Origin: Owenia fusiformis
Taxonomy: Eukaryota; Annelida; Polychaeta; Sabellida; Oweniidae
Reading direction: 5' to 3'
DNA: 64,000 nt
NCBI GenBank assembly: GCA_903813345.2
Contig: CAIIXF020000005.1
Coordinates: forward strand, 30,631,375-30,695,374
Part shown: positions 1 to 52,643 of the stretch, one piece after another
How the letters are laid out: the number at the start of each line of letters is the position of its first letter
Numbering within the stretch: position 1 is the stretch's first letter
Translations under genes and position numbers: made by a program
Notes under the pieces: generated by a model
The model's database searches: none
The model's input: only the letters and a program-made list of their open reading frames with translations
What the model was told of the DNA's origin: nothing

Positions 1-289
1 CGTTGCCAAAATTATTCGATGGTACCCCGTTGTAATACCACAGAGGGCTACATAGAACTCAGTCTGTTGTATACAGACTGACTGGTATTGCAATTCAGTC
101 TGAATGTTAATAGGATTAAGTTTAGTCACTTTGAGAGCCATGTTAGATGAAACTAGGGCGAAGGGGTGTAATGTCGACACCATTTTGGGGTAACTTCGAC
201 ATGTGGGGTAACTTCGACACCTTGTTGTTTATTTGCTCTAATTTCCGATCTAGGGGGAAGCCATGTTTTTTTTCTCGCATGGATTGAGA

Positions 290-299
290 TCTCGCGAGA
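290..299. promoter_or_regulatory. TCTCGCGAGA core-promoter palindrome
   Basis: An exact copy of the TCTCGCGAGA motif found near many animal TATA-less start sites, 25 bases before an AACATGGCGG start context. It lies in a foldback repeat, which weakens the promoter reading. Confidence 0.35.
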
Positions 300-323
300 T
301 TTTAATTTTTCCAGAAATCAAAC

Positions 324-355
324 ATGGCGGAAAACGGAAATTCTACTTCTGATAC
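324..355 (+). CDS. Possible first coding exon of an unknown gene
   Basis: AACATGGCGG is an excellent start context and a YY1-like motif. The frame reads MAENGNSTSD and ends in phase 2 at a strong AC|GTAAGT donor. The palindromic promoter motif TCTCGCGAGA lies 25 bases upstream (290-299). It sits inside the inverted repeat 130-439, so it could be part of a mobile element. No phase-2 partner exon was identified; joining the acceptor at 4896 would read a frame different from PFKFB exon 1a. Confidence 0.25.
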
Positions 356-489
356 GTAAGTGTCGAAGTTACCCCGTCTATTATGTCGACATTACCCCAC
401 ACGTCGACATTACACCCCTTTGCCCTAATGGCTCTCAAACGGGGAATTGGACAGCTGAATAATAGTGACCTTTTAAACTCTAAACCTTT

Positions 490-884
490 TAGAGTCCATT
501 TCACTGCTTCATTTCGTCAGTAGAACGGCAAAAATAAGAAATTGGGAGACCATTGTGCAATAATATATGGAAAAGTATATTCATAATGTACATGAATGAC
601 ATTTGTATATCTTGGATTGCTTCTAGTTTGGCTTATAAAGTGTGTGGCCTCTTATATTGGGATGCTTCTCTGCCATGTTATTTTCAATAAGATTAACATG
701 GCTGAAATTCTTCAAATTACAAGACGGCACAGGCTTATTGTACATAAAACTAAAAAATCGGAAATATACAAATGTCATTCATGTACATTATGAATATACT
801 TTTCCATATATTATTGCATAATGGTCTCCCAATTTCTTATTTTTGCCGTTCTACTGACGAAATGAAGCAGTGAAATGGACTCTA
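490..884. mobile_element. Element with 121-bp near-perfect terminal inverted repeats
   Basis: 490-610 and 764-884 are inverted copies differing at about one base, around a 153-bp spacer with no credible gene. It lies inside a wider inverted pair, GGACAGCTGAATAATAGTGACC (450-471) and its partner at about 1149-1171, giving a nested structure. Confidence 0.75.
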
Positions 885-1172
885 GTCGATCGGCTGCCTA
901 CTTTTGTTCTCTAACTATGTTATACATCATTATCATCCTTCCGTGCAAGTATTTGAGCGCTGAAACACCTCCTTTTCGATCAAGACTTGTAATTTAGTCG
1001 AATGAATGTTTTTACTGCCAAATTCCAATATGGCGTTTTCTGCTCGGACATTTCCGTGAATCTCCGGAGGTTGTCCGAACCTTATCATTCTCAAAATTCA
1101 TTTCGTTCGTTGCGTATCTCGCTCCTAGCAAACCGCCATATTGGAAATGGGTCACTTTTATTCAGCTGTCCA

Positions 1173-3284
1173 AGTGCGCGTGGGAAAGCTATTGTATCAA
1201 AATCCACATAGCTTTCGCAGGAAGTAAGGATAAAGTCTAATGGGATTTTATGTTACATTGTCAAACTAAGCTAAACACGACACTGAAGTATTCTGAGGTT
1301 ATAAAATATGAATCAAAATAATTTCCCATTTGTAGCACCTTGGAAACTTCTGGAATTGAACAAAGTAGCGAACGTTGCGATCTTTCAACTTTAGTTCGTT
1401 GTTTTTCACCACTTTTTATGTAGCGTCTTATTTACTTATTTCACTGCATGTCAGGTCTTTATCATTCATAAAATCAATGAGTTTCCTAGCGTAATTTCTT
1501 GAATAAAGTTGATTTCGTATAGTCAGTAGCTTCAGGGGCCCTTCCTACAATATTTGACATCGCTATCTTATCTATCTATCTTATCTAACTCACAATTTTT
1601 TCACTTGGCACCTTTTGAGGTGGATCCCGGCTATGGCATTAATGGTTGAGAAATAGGGATCGAAACCAGCCATAGTTTTCTCCTGATGACCATTGTGAAT
1701 TGTTGTGTTTTATGGATTATGATGATGGCTTTGCGAACAGATGTTGACCCTTTGAATTGCCTATGGACTTCGAGACTGGATTTTATCTATCCCACATCAT
1801 TTGAGACTGAATACTCTATCTTTTATGAGTACTAGTATCTGCAACTATTTTTGATATTATGAGTATTGGCTATCAATTTTTCAATTTTTCTTCAACATGT
1901 ATTGTAATGACTTCAGTATGAATGAAATGTCTGTTGTTGTTCTGGTCCTGGATTGTGATTTTGGTTCTTGATTGGAGGGGGAGGGGGGTGTTAGACATTG
2001 TTTCTTTTCACGTTAGATCATGGTTTTGGGATATATAGGGTCTACTTTTCTTATGACAGATTTACACTTAAAGTTTGCTTTTCTTGTTGAGTTTCCTTAA
2101 AGTTTTTAGTCACCCTTCCCTTTTGGCATTTGTGCATATATATTGGAATATTTTCTTCTGTATTTAGCAGCAGATCTCTGAAACCATTTTCTAATAAATT
2201 AATATTTCTGAAGACATGGTTGAATGACACGTCACAAGTCATGTGATATCAACTAGTACCTAGACACGTGATCAGACATGTGACTGGCAAAATGGACGAT
2301 CTAAATTTCAAAGAATTCAGCTAAGATCAATATCGATATGCGGTTGCCTTATACTAAACGGAGAGCAACACCAAAAACGAGCGTTCGATTTGCTAAACGA
2401 TATGCGTTACCGTTTAATGTAAATGTGATGTTTAATCAATGTTTATTGCAGGTCTTGGAAGAAAAGAATTGATTTAAGAAATTAAATATTGAGATTTTCA
2501 CTGTTTAATTATTATTAAAAAAGTAATATTAGATTTTTTAAAGATTTTTAGATTTTCGAAAGTAAAGTATACCTAGACCTCAGTAGATATGGATTTACAT
2601 CTGCTATGTATGGTCGGTCCTTGGAGTCTCTTGTGAGATACACATATTTCCCTCTGGATAAACATGTATCCAAAACATCCCAGTGAATACCTTTATATAC
2701 ATATATGTGATAAACTACTAGAACTGCATATATTATATACTAAATACAATACAATAATCATATTAATTACTCTTAAACTAGCTAGCTTCATGTTTATAAT
2801 ACAATGACATCTATCTACTCTCAAGAACAATCTTAACATAAACTGATAAAGATGTAACATTAAACAATAAATAGATACAAGCTGACATCTATTTGAGATA
2901 TATTTACTATGTCTTTTACATTACAAAATTCAGATTTTGTCTGTTTTCTAATGAAACATTCCATTTTTTAATTTATGAGTGTCAGTATATCAAGTTATAT
3001 GTAATTTGTGAAAAGATGATTCGTGAATTATTGTGACATAATTATATCCATTTTTATGACATATCATTTTTACATCTCTCCATTTTGAATCATGCATGAT
3101 AAAGTTCTAAATTCCATAGATCTGTAAATTCTTTGATTATCCTATATTACATGTTAACACTGACTAAATGACAATTTATGTTTTACCCTTGTTTTGCCAT
3201 TTTTTCAATTATTTATTGCCTGTGACATGAAACATTTTATAGATAAATATGGCAAGTGTTCTTGAACCTGTTAGATTCAAGATT
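1173..3284. other. No gene seen
   Basis: AT-rich non-coding DNA. There is a short TATCTATCTTATC repeat near 1565 and one CACGTG at 2265. Open frames are short and unconvincing. Confidence 0.6.
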
Positions 3285-3812
3285 ATCTTTAAAGGACAAC
3301 TGAAATAGCTTTTCTCAACTTGCAGCTACAAAAATGCGATTTCCTCCATTGTAAGCCCACCGTAGAGTTCTTGCGATAGCCATTATAAAATAAATGTTAG
3401 ATAACTGCTAACGGTCATATATAACGAAATAAAACTAACTGATAAATCAAATTGGCCCCCACGTGATTAGTAACGTCATATACAAAATATAGCTTTGGTT
3501 TATTGGTTCCATAGTAATTACAACGTCACTGCAACCATAGGATTGTTGTGTAAACAAATAACAAAACATTTTGGCATTATGACGTCATGATCTAATGGAC
3601 CAAAACGGGCCACGTGGGGGCCAGTGAGAGATCACGTGGGGGCCAATAACGTCACAACCAATTCGGATATTGCTTATTAAGCAGCTATAACGATCGTTAG
3701 AGTGAAATAATTTTCACACTACTGATGAGAAAACATGTCCAAATACATCTATCAAAAAATTATATTGATTCCTATAGGTTAAAAATACCATTTCATATCT
3801 GCTTTAATACAT
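3285..3812. mobile_element. Possible MITE carrying the E-box/CRE cluster
   Basis: Loose inverted ends, TTAAAGGACAACTGAAATAG on the left and the complement of TTAAAGCAGATATGAAATGG on the right, plus internal inverted CACGTG-containing repeats. The ends are diverged, so the call is tentative. Confidence 0.4.
3451..3660. promoter_or_regulatory. E-box / CRE cluster upstream of exon 1a
   Basis: CACGTG at 3460, 3611 and 3633 (and an isolated one at 2265), a perfect CRE TGACGTCA at 3580-3587, and several ACGTCA/C half sites. The copies at 3460 and 3633 are part of an inverted repeat (TTGGCCCCCACGTGAT and its complement), so the cluster may have come with a mobile element (see 3285-3812). It lies 1.3-1.5 kb before exon 1a. 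Confidence 0.35.
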
Positions 3813-4896
3813 TAATTTATTTGAGAAAATAAGTTGTAATAAATCATAGTTTCAGATTTTATTTGTAAATTTTTTTTTCTAATTTGTGTCATGAGATCAA
3901 TTTTTGATTACCAGGTTAAAAATTGATATTCAGAAAAAGATCAATTAATAAAAAAGCCTGAAAAATAGAAGAAATGCAAAATGAATATGTTAGACTAAAG
4001 TTTTTTTTTCTGAAATAGATATGACTGTAATGTTCCATGATCTTATCCTTGGAGGTCAGTGCCCATTACATTGAGTACATCATATCACAGACTAACAGAT
4101 AGTAAATCTCCATGTCCATAACTGAAGTTTTGCTATAGGGAGTTATACATTCTGATTCCCTCTTTATCTAAAGCTCAGCTCTCTTCCAGTGATAGTAGAA
4201 GCTGTAGAATCCACAATGAGATTTGAAACCAGTACTGATACTATTGGAGTAGGTTGTGAAATTTTTTAGCTTTGCACCAATAAATGTTTTGTTTCAAAAC
4301 AGGTCTGTTGAGTTGTTAACAGCAATGAGATTGTGGGAGTTCAGTTAAGCTTCCACCGTTATGCAATTTTACAGAATTACTGTGAAAGAACCCAAACAGT
4401 CAATGATGCATTTGCTTTAGCTTCATTGATTTATGCTCGTTGTATGGAGCTGCCAGCTATTGATGTTCTCCTTGTATATAGATGTAGCATTACTGTAAAG
4501 TACAGTCCAATATATGGATATAGTAGCAGATAGTGGCTCATACATACCGGATATATTGATGTCACAGACATTCAAAACATCAAAGCCTTAATATTTCCGT
4601 CTGAACTAAAACAAGGCAATTTTTTAAAAAATCAGGTTTGAAGGGCATAATATAAGTTCAAGTATTGTAGGTGTCCTTAAAAAAAGTGATAATTTAAAAG
4701 CAAAGGTCAAAGTCAACATAACAAACTCTAGCAGTTAAATACAGTTAAAAAGCATTGACATTGGATTTATATAGCAGAGCTGCTTTTGGAGTGTTCAAGG
4801 ATTGTATTTTATAGAATCACATGCCATCTAGTTGAACAATTTTATTCAAAATCAGGTTTTATCACACTTAGTTAACTGACACCCTTTCTACACTAG
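3813..4896. other. 5' flank of exon 1a
   Basis: AT-rich. It ends in a pyrimidine-rich acceptor-like sequence (CCCTTTCTACACTAG). No coding exon or repeat is recognisable. Confidence 0.5.
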
Positions 4897-4910
4897 GAGT
4901 GCAGAGGATT

Positions 4911-46387
<41,477 letters not shown>

Positions 46388-46395
46388 CATCATCA

Positions 46396-46425
46396 AATAA
46401 ACCAATCAGTATGTCATCAAATAAA
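46396..46425 (+). terminator. Two AATAAA motifs after the PFKFB stop
   Basis: Both lie within a short duplicated sequence (TCATCAAATAAAC) 9 and 33 bases after TGA. Use here would give an unusually short 3' UTR; a second pair at 47733 and 47740 could serve a longer one. Confidence 0.3.
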
Positions 46426-46503
46426 CGAACCAGTACAGATGATAACAAATACCAGTACGGAAATGAAATAATTGTTTAATTTATAGAAACTGCATTTTTA
46501 TAT

Positions 46504-47074
46504 AAAGGATAGGTACCGATATGGTGAACTGAATTCAACAATGTTTTTCTCTTAAACCAATTATTGAAAACATTCTGTAAAAAAGCATGTTTCTTTTAAT
46601 GTTGACTGATTGGCAAGAATTTAATGCAAAAATTATTTATATATATTTTATATAACTGTTTTTGTTAAAAAATTTTGTTTTTAGCGCAATTGTTTTTTCA
46701 ACAAAATAGATAAAAATTAAGATAAACATTTTATTTCATTAACAAGATACTTTTTTAAAATCAACCAAACTTTCCTTTGTACAATTACAATATTGAGAGA
46801 CTTAAATACGTTGTGTTTATGTCGTTTTGTTCCTATGAGGTTCGGATAGATGTTTCATTTCATTCCGAACATATGATACCAAGAACAAAAGAAGTATCTT
46901 ATGTGTTTTCTTAAACAGTATAGAGAAAAGTATATATATATATTTCAAATTATAATGTTACCATCTAAAAGATGACCATTAAATTGACGATGTGTAAAAT
47001 TTTCAGAATGTTTTGATGACTGGTTTAAGAGAAATGCGTGTTTAAAAAGTTCACCGTATCGATACCACTCCTTT
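46504..47074. mobile_element. TIR element, copy A (571 bp)
   Basis: Ends AAAGGATAGGTACCGATATG...GTGAACT and the inverse AGTTCACCGTATCGATACCA...CTTT. Most of its length matches 60336-61032, including TTTCATTTCATTCCGAACAT and GACGATGTGTAAAATTTTCA. It lies just after the PFKFB stop, so it would form part of a long 3' UTR. Confidence 0.85.
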
Positions 47075-48549
47075 GATATTAATAAGGTGTTGTGTCTGAA
47101 GTTCAGAATTATTGCAACAAGCTTTCAGTTTTGAGTAGCTTTAAATTCTTAGAATGATGTGATTGTACATATAATCAATGAAATCAAAATAACCTGGAAT
47201 GACTGTGATAGTGTTGCTCACATATTTTAAATATCAGGCTTTGTGGCTTGCTTCTTTAAGGTGTTGTATAAAGGTGAAGAAGAGCTCATCTCGCCAAAAT
47301 ATTTCCACAAAATTAATTGGACAGTTAGGTCACTATTTTAAAATGCAATGACCCGAGTCTTATGAGAAAAATAATATACGAGGTTTACCTCATCTTTATA
47401 CAGGGCCTTGGTATGATTTTATAGAAATTTCAAATGATCAAATTGTCTTCCATGAGGAAATCCATAGGGCTACCTCTCATTTTGGGTGGATTGACAATAT
47501 TTAACTAGACAAATCACATACTGTACTAAATACCTCATATACAAATTTTCAATCACAATAATCATTGTTGGTTTTTCATATGCAGTTTATTGTTAAGCGT
47601 TGATTTGGATATTTATTCCATGACAATTGTATATAAATAATAGAACTAGTGCAATTTATTTTAAAGATAGGACCACAGCATAATTCATGACATGTATTTT
47701 TAACACAGTATTATATTTTCATGTAGTTTGTAAATAAAGAATAAACGCTTTGTAAATATGCTGTAAAGTATAAGTGCAATTATAATGAATGATACATGAT
47801 ATAATAGAGACAAGATCAAATTAAAATGAAAAGAAGTAAAGAATTGTATGTATTGGAAAATCAAATCAAAATTAATTGAAAAAGAATCGTAGAGCATAAC
47901 TGACAGCTTGTGTACATATGTTTAGTTTATATTGAAAGCAAGAACTTTGTAACTAATAACTGAATAATGGTTATATTCACAGGATTCACAGAGAGTAATG
48001 GCACAGATATAAGATTAAAATGCCAGGTTTCACTGACTCATCTCTATAAGAACTATTACCATAGTAACTTATAAACTGTTTCTATTGACTTTGTAATGTT
48101 CCCCATGCTGTGGAAACATTTTTATTTTTATCATGTATGGAAAATGAATGGATTCAATCTTTTTGAAGTGAGGTGGCAGTTTCATGCATGTCATGATGTT
48201 GAATAAAATGAATGTTAAATATGTGTATATAAATATGTTGGGAAATCTACTTACTAAATAAAACATGTACAGTAAAACATGTAGAATATAAACATGTTTA
48301 GGACCATTGATTGTGAACATGTTTAGGACCATAGATTGTGAACATGTTTAGGACCATAAATTGTAAACACATTAAGGGCAAACTCAATGTTAATTTAGTA
48401 TTGTATAATAACATTGGAGTGAATAGGGGAAATATATTTTATATCTAACAGTCTTCACTTCATAAATGTGTTCACATTTTACAGGTGTTTACTAGCTTAG
48501 AAAGGTGTTTACATTATTGATATTTGCAAACATGGGTTTAACTGTACAG
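47075..48549. other. No gene seen
   Basis: AT-rich. It contains the AATAAA pair near 47733-47745 and three copies of a 27-bp unit (AACATGTTTAGGACCAT) at 48291-48360. Confidence 0.5.
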
Positions 48550-48847
48550 AATTCAGGCCTCCTAGACTCCCATCGATGTGAATATCAGTTCTGACGTCAC
48601 GAACTACGTCCATTGCACTCGAACCAAGATTCTCATATCGCGAACGTAAAATCTTTAGTCGCGCACCACTATTTCCTCGCTCCCGAACATATTTCTCTAC
48701 TTACGCACAGAGATCCGTGCTCTCGAACCACTATGTACAAGTGATGTGAGAATCGCGATGTGAGAATCGTGGTTTGAGTGCAAGGAACATAGTTCGTGAT
48801 GTCAGAACTGATGTTCACATTGATGGAAGTCTAGGAGGCCTGGAATT
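48550..48847. mobile_element. 298-bp foldback element
   Basis: Arms of about 90-100 bases: TTCAGGCCTCCTAGAC, GTTCTGACGTCACGAACTA, TTGCACTCGAACCA on the left are mirrored on the right with a few substitutions. The loop is rich in CGCGA-type CpG motifs. Confidence 0.85.
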
Positions 48848-49342
48848 GTGATAATATGAAATATTTGTTTAATGATTATTCCAATTGATGCACTTGATAT
48901 GGGTGTTAATAAAAAGTCCCACTGAAGAATGGTACAGGGTACAGCCTGACAATATGTGCTAGTTTGATTATTTAGGATAATTTGAACTTCAATCAATCAA
49001 TTATTCAGGAAATTAAAATGATTTTAATTAGTTTATTGTATTTTGTTTTGAGTTTTATTGTAAGTTATTGTTAAGGTTTTTTTATGCCTTTATATGTTTT
49101 TTTATTTTGTTTTATGAAGATAAACACGTTTACAAAAGTTTAATTTGCACAGAATTTCGCACAAAACAGCTTTTTTTCACATCATAACATGATGACAGTA
49201 TTAACATAGTATGAAATGCTTGTACGCATAAAAGACTATTGGTCACTAAGGTATTTATTTTGTAAACATTCACTGAAGTGAAAATAAATACTAGTAATGT
49301 AAAACTGATAGTTTGTATTTTCATAATTTGTTTATCATTTTT

Positions 49343-49475
49343 ATGTCACCACCAAAAGTGATGACATATTGTTATAGTCTCCAACTTTTTTTGTGGATGG
49401 TGTTTGGTAGTTGGTGGTTGGTGTCTGTAACAAATGGCAGGTGGTGACATTTTGCATGTTAATGCCTTGTTACAA
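49343..49475 (+). mobile_element. GTCACCAC-hairpin element, copy 10 (best reference copy)
   Basis: ATGTCACCACCAAAAGTGAT, ACATATTGTTATAGTCTCCA, ACTTTTTTTGTGGATGGTGT, GTGTCTGTAACAAATGGCAG, GTGGTGACATTTTGCATGTT, AATGCCTTGTT. The 5' hairpin and the 3' GTGGTGACA make the ends loosely inverted. Confidence 0.85.
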
Positions 49476-50659
49476 TTCGTGAAAAACCTGCACAGTTCTT
49501 GAATGAGTAGAAACAAAGAGAGAAGGGATAAAGATGAGTTTTAAATTTGCCTCGATTTTACAAAATAATCATCATTCCAAGCCAGGCCTATTTTCTTTAC
49601 AAGTTCAACATTTCAACCCTTTTTTAATTTTCATAAATTAGGATACCTCTTAGATCTAAAATCTTCAATCATTTCAATATTTGATCAGATCTTGATTCCT
49701 TTTGAAAAGATTATCTGAACATTATACACTCTCTATCTCTTCTCATTCATTTAACCTCTGGTGTTTCCAAAATTGGTATCCAACCACTTCCTCAAAAATT
49801 GTGCAGCATTTTCCAATCATTTTGATGAAACATTGTACATCAATGTAAAATATGCCAACATTGTCTAGTGACATTTTACATGGATTTCAATGGATATCAT
49901 TGCCTGTCAGTCCCATAACTTGGATTCATTTCACAGAGTCACAGTCAATTAAATGGGACATTCTCGTATAATTGATAAACTGCCAACTGAAATATTTGAG
50001 TTCATTCAATGCCAAATGTCAAAATAAAATGGCTAAATTGTTTTTAAGAAATCTTATATCCTATTATATCCATAAAGCATAACTAAAACAATAATGCATT
50101 TGACATGTTTTACTGAAATCCAAATCTGAAATGATCCAATTTAGAAAATTCCTCAGGAATTCTTTCATACTTTAATTTGCTGTTTTTAAGGTGTAACATT
50201 ACACTATGGGCATTTCAGGGGACAATGTGGAATACTTAGTGCTTTGTCATCCCACAACAACGTAATATGGATAAGCTAGGTTAAACCTTAAACTTACAAA
50301 GGTTCTTAATGGATTACAGGATAATATCGTAAACATATGAATACTTATGAAAAACTCTCAAAAGACCTTTCCAATATTTTCCAATATTCTATTCAATTGA
50401 AATCTCGTAGAAATGAGTGCTTCTGTCTGGCTAAAGTGCTAAGACACTTATAAGGGTTAGCAACAAGAATATGTATCATTTTCAAGTTGCTAAAATTCTT
50501 GTTTGTATTTTGAATTAAGAATACTGTACAAGATTGAATTCCACTCATGGTGTTCAGAGGGTGTTGACTATTAAACATTTACGTTAAATTACATATAGAG
50601 TATTAAGAAGTCAAAAATCAGATGCTTGGAGGATAATTCTATTAAGGAATTGATCTTCA
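49476..50659. other. No gene seen
   Basis: AT-rich intergenic DNA before the small membrane protein gene; no clear promoter motif. Confidence 0.5.
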
Positions 50660-51106
50660 ATGTGGAGAGCAATTTTTCTGCATGGCACCACTTTGATCAC
50701 ACTTTATATTGCTATTTATTTGATAAGGTAAGGACCATTAATTAGATAATCACTACAATTGGTAGTAATATTATTTATTTGTTAATATAAAAAAAATCAA
50801 CATCTATTTGTAGCTTGCAATTTTGATTTTCTCAGATTCATTAGGTGAAGGTATCTAATTGTGTTTACATAGATTTTTAAGATGTTTGGTTTGGTAATGT
50901 AAAATTGACAAGATTAGAAAAGAGCATTAGGCTGTTTGCTTACTACTTGGAGTATGGGGAGCTCCTTATATAGAATAATTTTTCATTTGTTTTCTTCCAG
51001 GATTTACTATGAGAGATTACTATGGGAATCAATAAGTAATCGTAAAACAGTGAAATTAACTGAACCATCTCACGAGAGACTCCTTTCTACAGACCCCATA
51101 GCCTAA
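50660..51106 (+). CDS. Small single-pass membrane protein, 57 aa, two exons
   Basis: Exon 1 is 50660-50727 and exon 2 is 51001-51106 (174 nt with stop). The donor ATAAG|GTAAGG and the pyrimidine-rich acceptor TTTTCTTCCAG are both strong, and the split codon AG+G gives Arg. An in-frame TGA nine bases before the ATG fixes the start, though the context is weak. Residues 4-23 form one hydrophobic segment (IFLHGTTLITLYIAIYLI), followed by R-IYYERLLWES and a polar tail ending STDPIA. This looks like a short type III or tail-out microprotein of the SMIM kind, but I recognise no family. ATTAAA at 51120 may be its poly(A) signal. Spliced small genes like this are easily missed. Confidence 0.6.
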
Positions 51107-51416
51107 CACAATCGAAGTTATTAAATATGTAACAATTTATGCAATCGTAAATGCTAAAAGCATGTAATCTTCATAGAACAAAGCCATCAGGAAATTAGTA
51201 TCTGTATTACTGCGTTTAATAATTACAATACAAATGTAAGAATTTGGAGCATATTTTGAAAAAGCCATTAACTGTGGCAATGAGAACTCATTAATTAGTC
51301 AGAAATGATGACATCATAATGTGAATAATATCTTGGAGAAATATATTAAGTAACATCGTGAATTTGGATTCAGTTATTTGTGATTGGAGAACAGAGTCTT
51401 ATAGTTTAATATCAAC

Positions 51417-52280
51417 ATGACTGATCAGTCAAATCCATCAAAAGTGCGGAACCTACTTTGGGACGACCATGGTCTTAAGTTCTACTGGGAAACTCCTTAT
51501 GAGGCTATGCAAAGGAAGGCCCTCAAAAAGGAGAACGATGTCTTGGCAAATAATCGCTCTGAAGCTGCGCTTTTACAGCGTGAAAAAGATCGGGTGGACA
51601 CTGGTTGTAGACTTTACACCTCAAAGTTCACAAGGGAGAAAGAAACGTACCGTGATTCGCTAAAGGAGTACATTGCACATAAAAATGTTCTCGAGAGAGT
51701 AATGGAAACAAATATGAACGATCAAACAAGGAATGAGAATTTTGGTCAATATGGTCTGAATAAAACTAGTAAAGATTTGAGGAACTTAATTGAAGATGAA
51801 CTTCACAGAATGCACCCTGTTACAAAACGAAAACGTAAAGTTGAGTGGTTGGCTAAAACACATGAACGCATAGGAGTGTTTGACCGTACAATGACATTTG
51901 CAGAAATTGTGGCAAGCAGGAAACCAAAGGATCGAACTCCAGCACGACTGATTTTACCGCCAGTCACGGCTGGGTACTCAAGTCGCAGAACATGTTCTAA
52001 TACCAATTCTGGTACCCAATCAACCCATGGTTCATCAAGCACTGTGTTTGTAACTCAATTAGATGATTTTGACACTAATGAGCCCATAATTGGGGCAACT
52101 GACTCCACAGATGAAAAGCTTACTCAGAACCTAAGTGCCAAAAGTGTGGAAAATGGAGGAAATATTTCAATAACTGAGCAAGGTGACAACAAAAATATTG
52201 TTCCAACTCCTCCAGTGTCAAAGTCTCCAAGACAGCAATTATCAAAGAGAGCCTCCAAGACTAAGACGCCACCAAGTTGA
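51417..52280 (+). CDS. Uncharacterised 287-aa basic protein, intronless coding region
   Basis: A single open frame from an ATG with A at -3. Residues 1-130 are charged and probably helical (YEAMQRKALKKEND..., LLQREKDRVDTG), with aromatic motifs near the N-terminus (LLWDDHGLKFYWETPYEAM). A basic cluster TKRKRKVEW near residue 135-143 could be a nuclear localisation signal. The last 110 residues are Ser/Thr/Asn-rich and end in a Lys/Pro-rich tail (SKRASKTKTPPS). No transmembrane segment or catalytic motif is visible. An AATAAA at 52453-52458, 173 bases after the stop, supports transcription. It lies 310 bases downstream of the small membrane protein on the same strand. I do not recognise the family. 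Confidence 0.75.
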   Translation: MTDQSNPSKVRNLLWDDHGLKFYWETPYEAMQRKALKKENDVLANNRSEAALLQREKDRVDTGCRLYTSKFTREKETYRDSLKEYIAHKNVLERVMETNMNDQTRNENFGQYGLNKTSKDLRNLIEDELHRMHPVTKRKRKVEWLAKTHERIGVFDRTMTFAEIVASRKPKDRTPARLILPPVTAGYSSRRTCSNTNSGTQSTHGSSSTVFVTQLDDFDTNEPIIGATDSTDEKLTQNLSAKSVENGGNISITEQGDNKNIVPTPPVSKSPRQQLSKRASKTKTPPS

Positions 52281-52452
52281 ACCTTTCCTAATTGTTAAAA
52301 GTCACTTAATGTGTACCATATTAGAGAAAACTGCCATAATATCGACAAACATTCTGTCATCCATACAGTAACTGCAGATTGATGTTTTGATCAATTTCAT
52401 GGTGCAGATTTTGAAGCTGTCAGTTTTATCAAAACATATGACATTGTAGAAA

Positions 52453-52458
52453 AATAAA
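52453..52458 (+). terminator. Poly(A) signal AATAAA of the 287-aa gene
   Basis: AATAAA 173 bases after the stop codon on the same strand, followed by T/G-rich sequence. Confidence 0.5.
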
Positions 52459-52643
52459 GAAGTTTAGCTTTCAAAGTTGGGCTGAAGTAGAAAATATCAA
52501 CATTCTTTAACAGAATTGTTTTCTTTAATCAGCATTTATTGGGTGATGACTAGACACAAGGATTGTCTCAAAGTATCAACTGTTCGATTTTGTTTGTAGA
52601 ATGTTGGTTTTGTGAAATTACGTCACTAGAACAATTTAACTCA

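Larger units (their letters stand above)
130..439. mobile_element. Foldback element with GTCGACATTACCCC-type arms
   Basis: The ends TTTGAGAGCCAT and ATGGCTCTCAAA are inverted. Inside them GGGGTGTAATGTCGAC and GGGGTAACTTCGACA units on the left mirror those at 360-425 on the right, and ATTTCC...CCATGTTT mirrors AAACATGG...GGAAAT. The central 70 bases hold the promoter-like motif and possible short exon. Confidence 0.6.
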
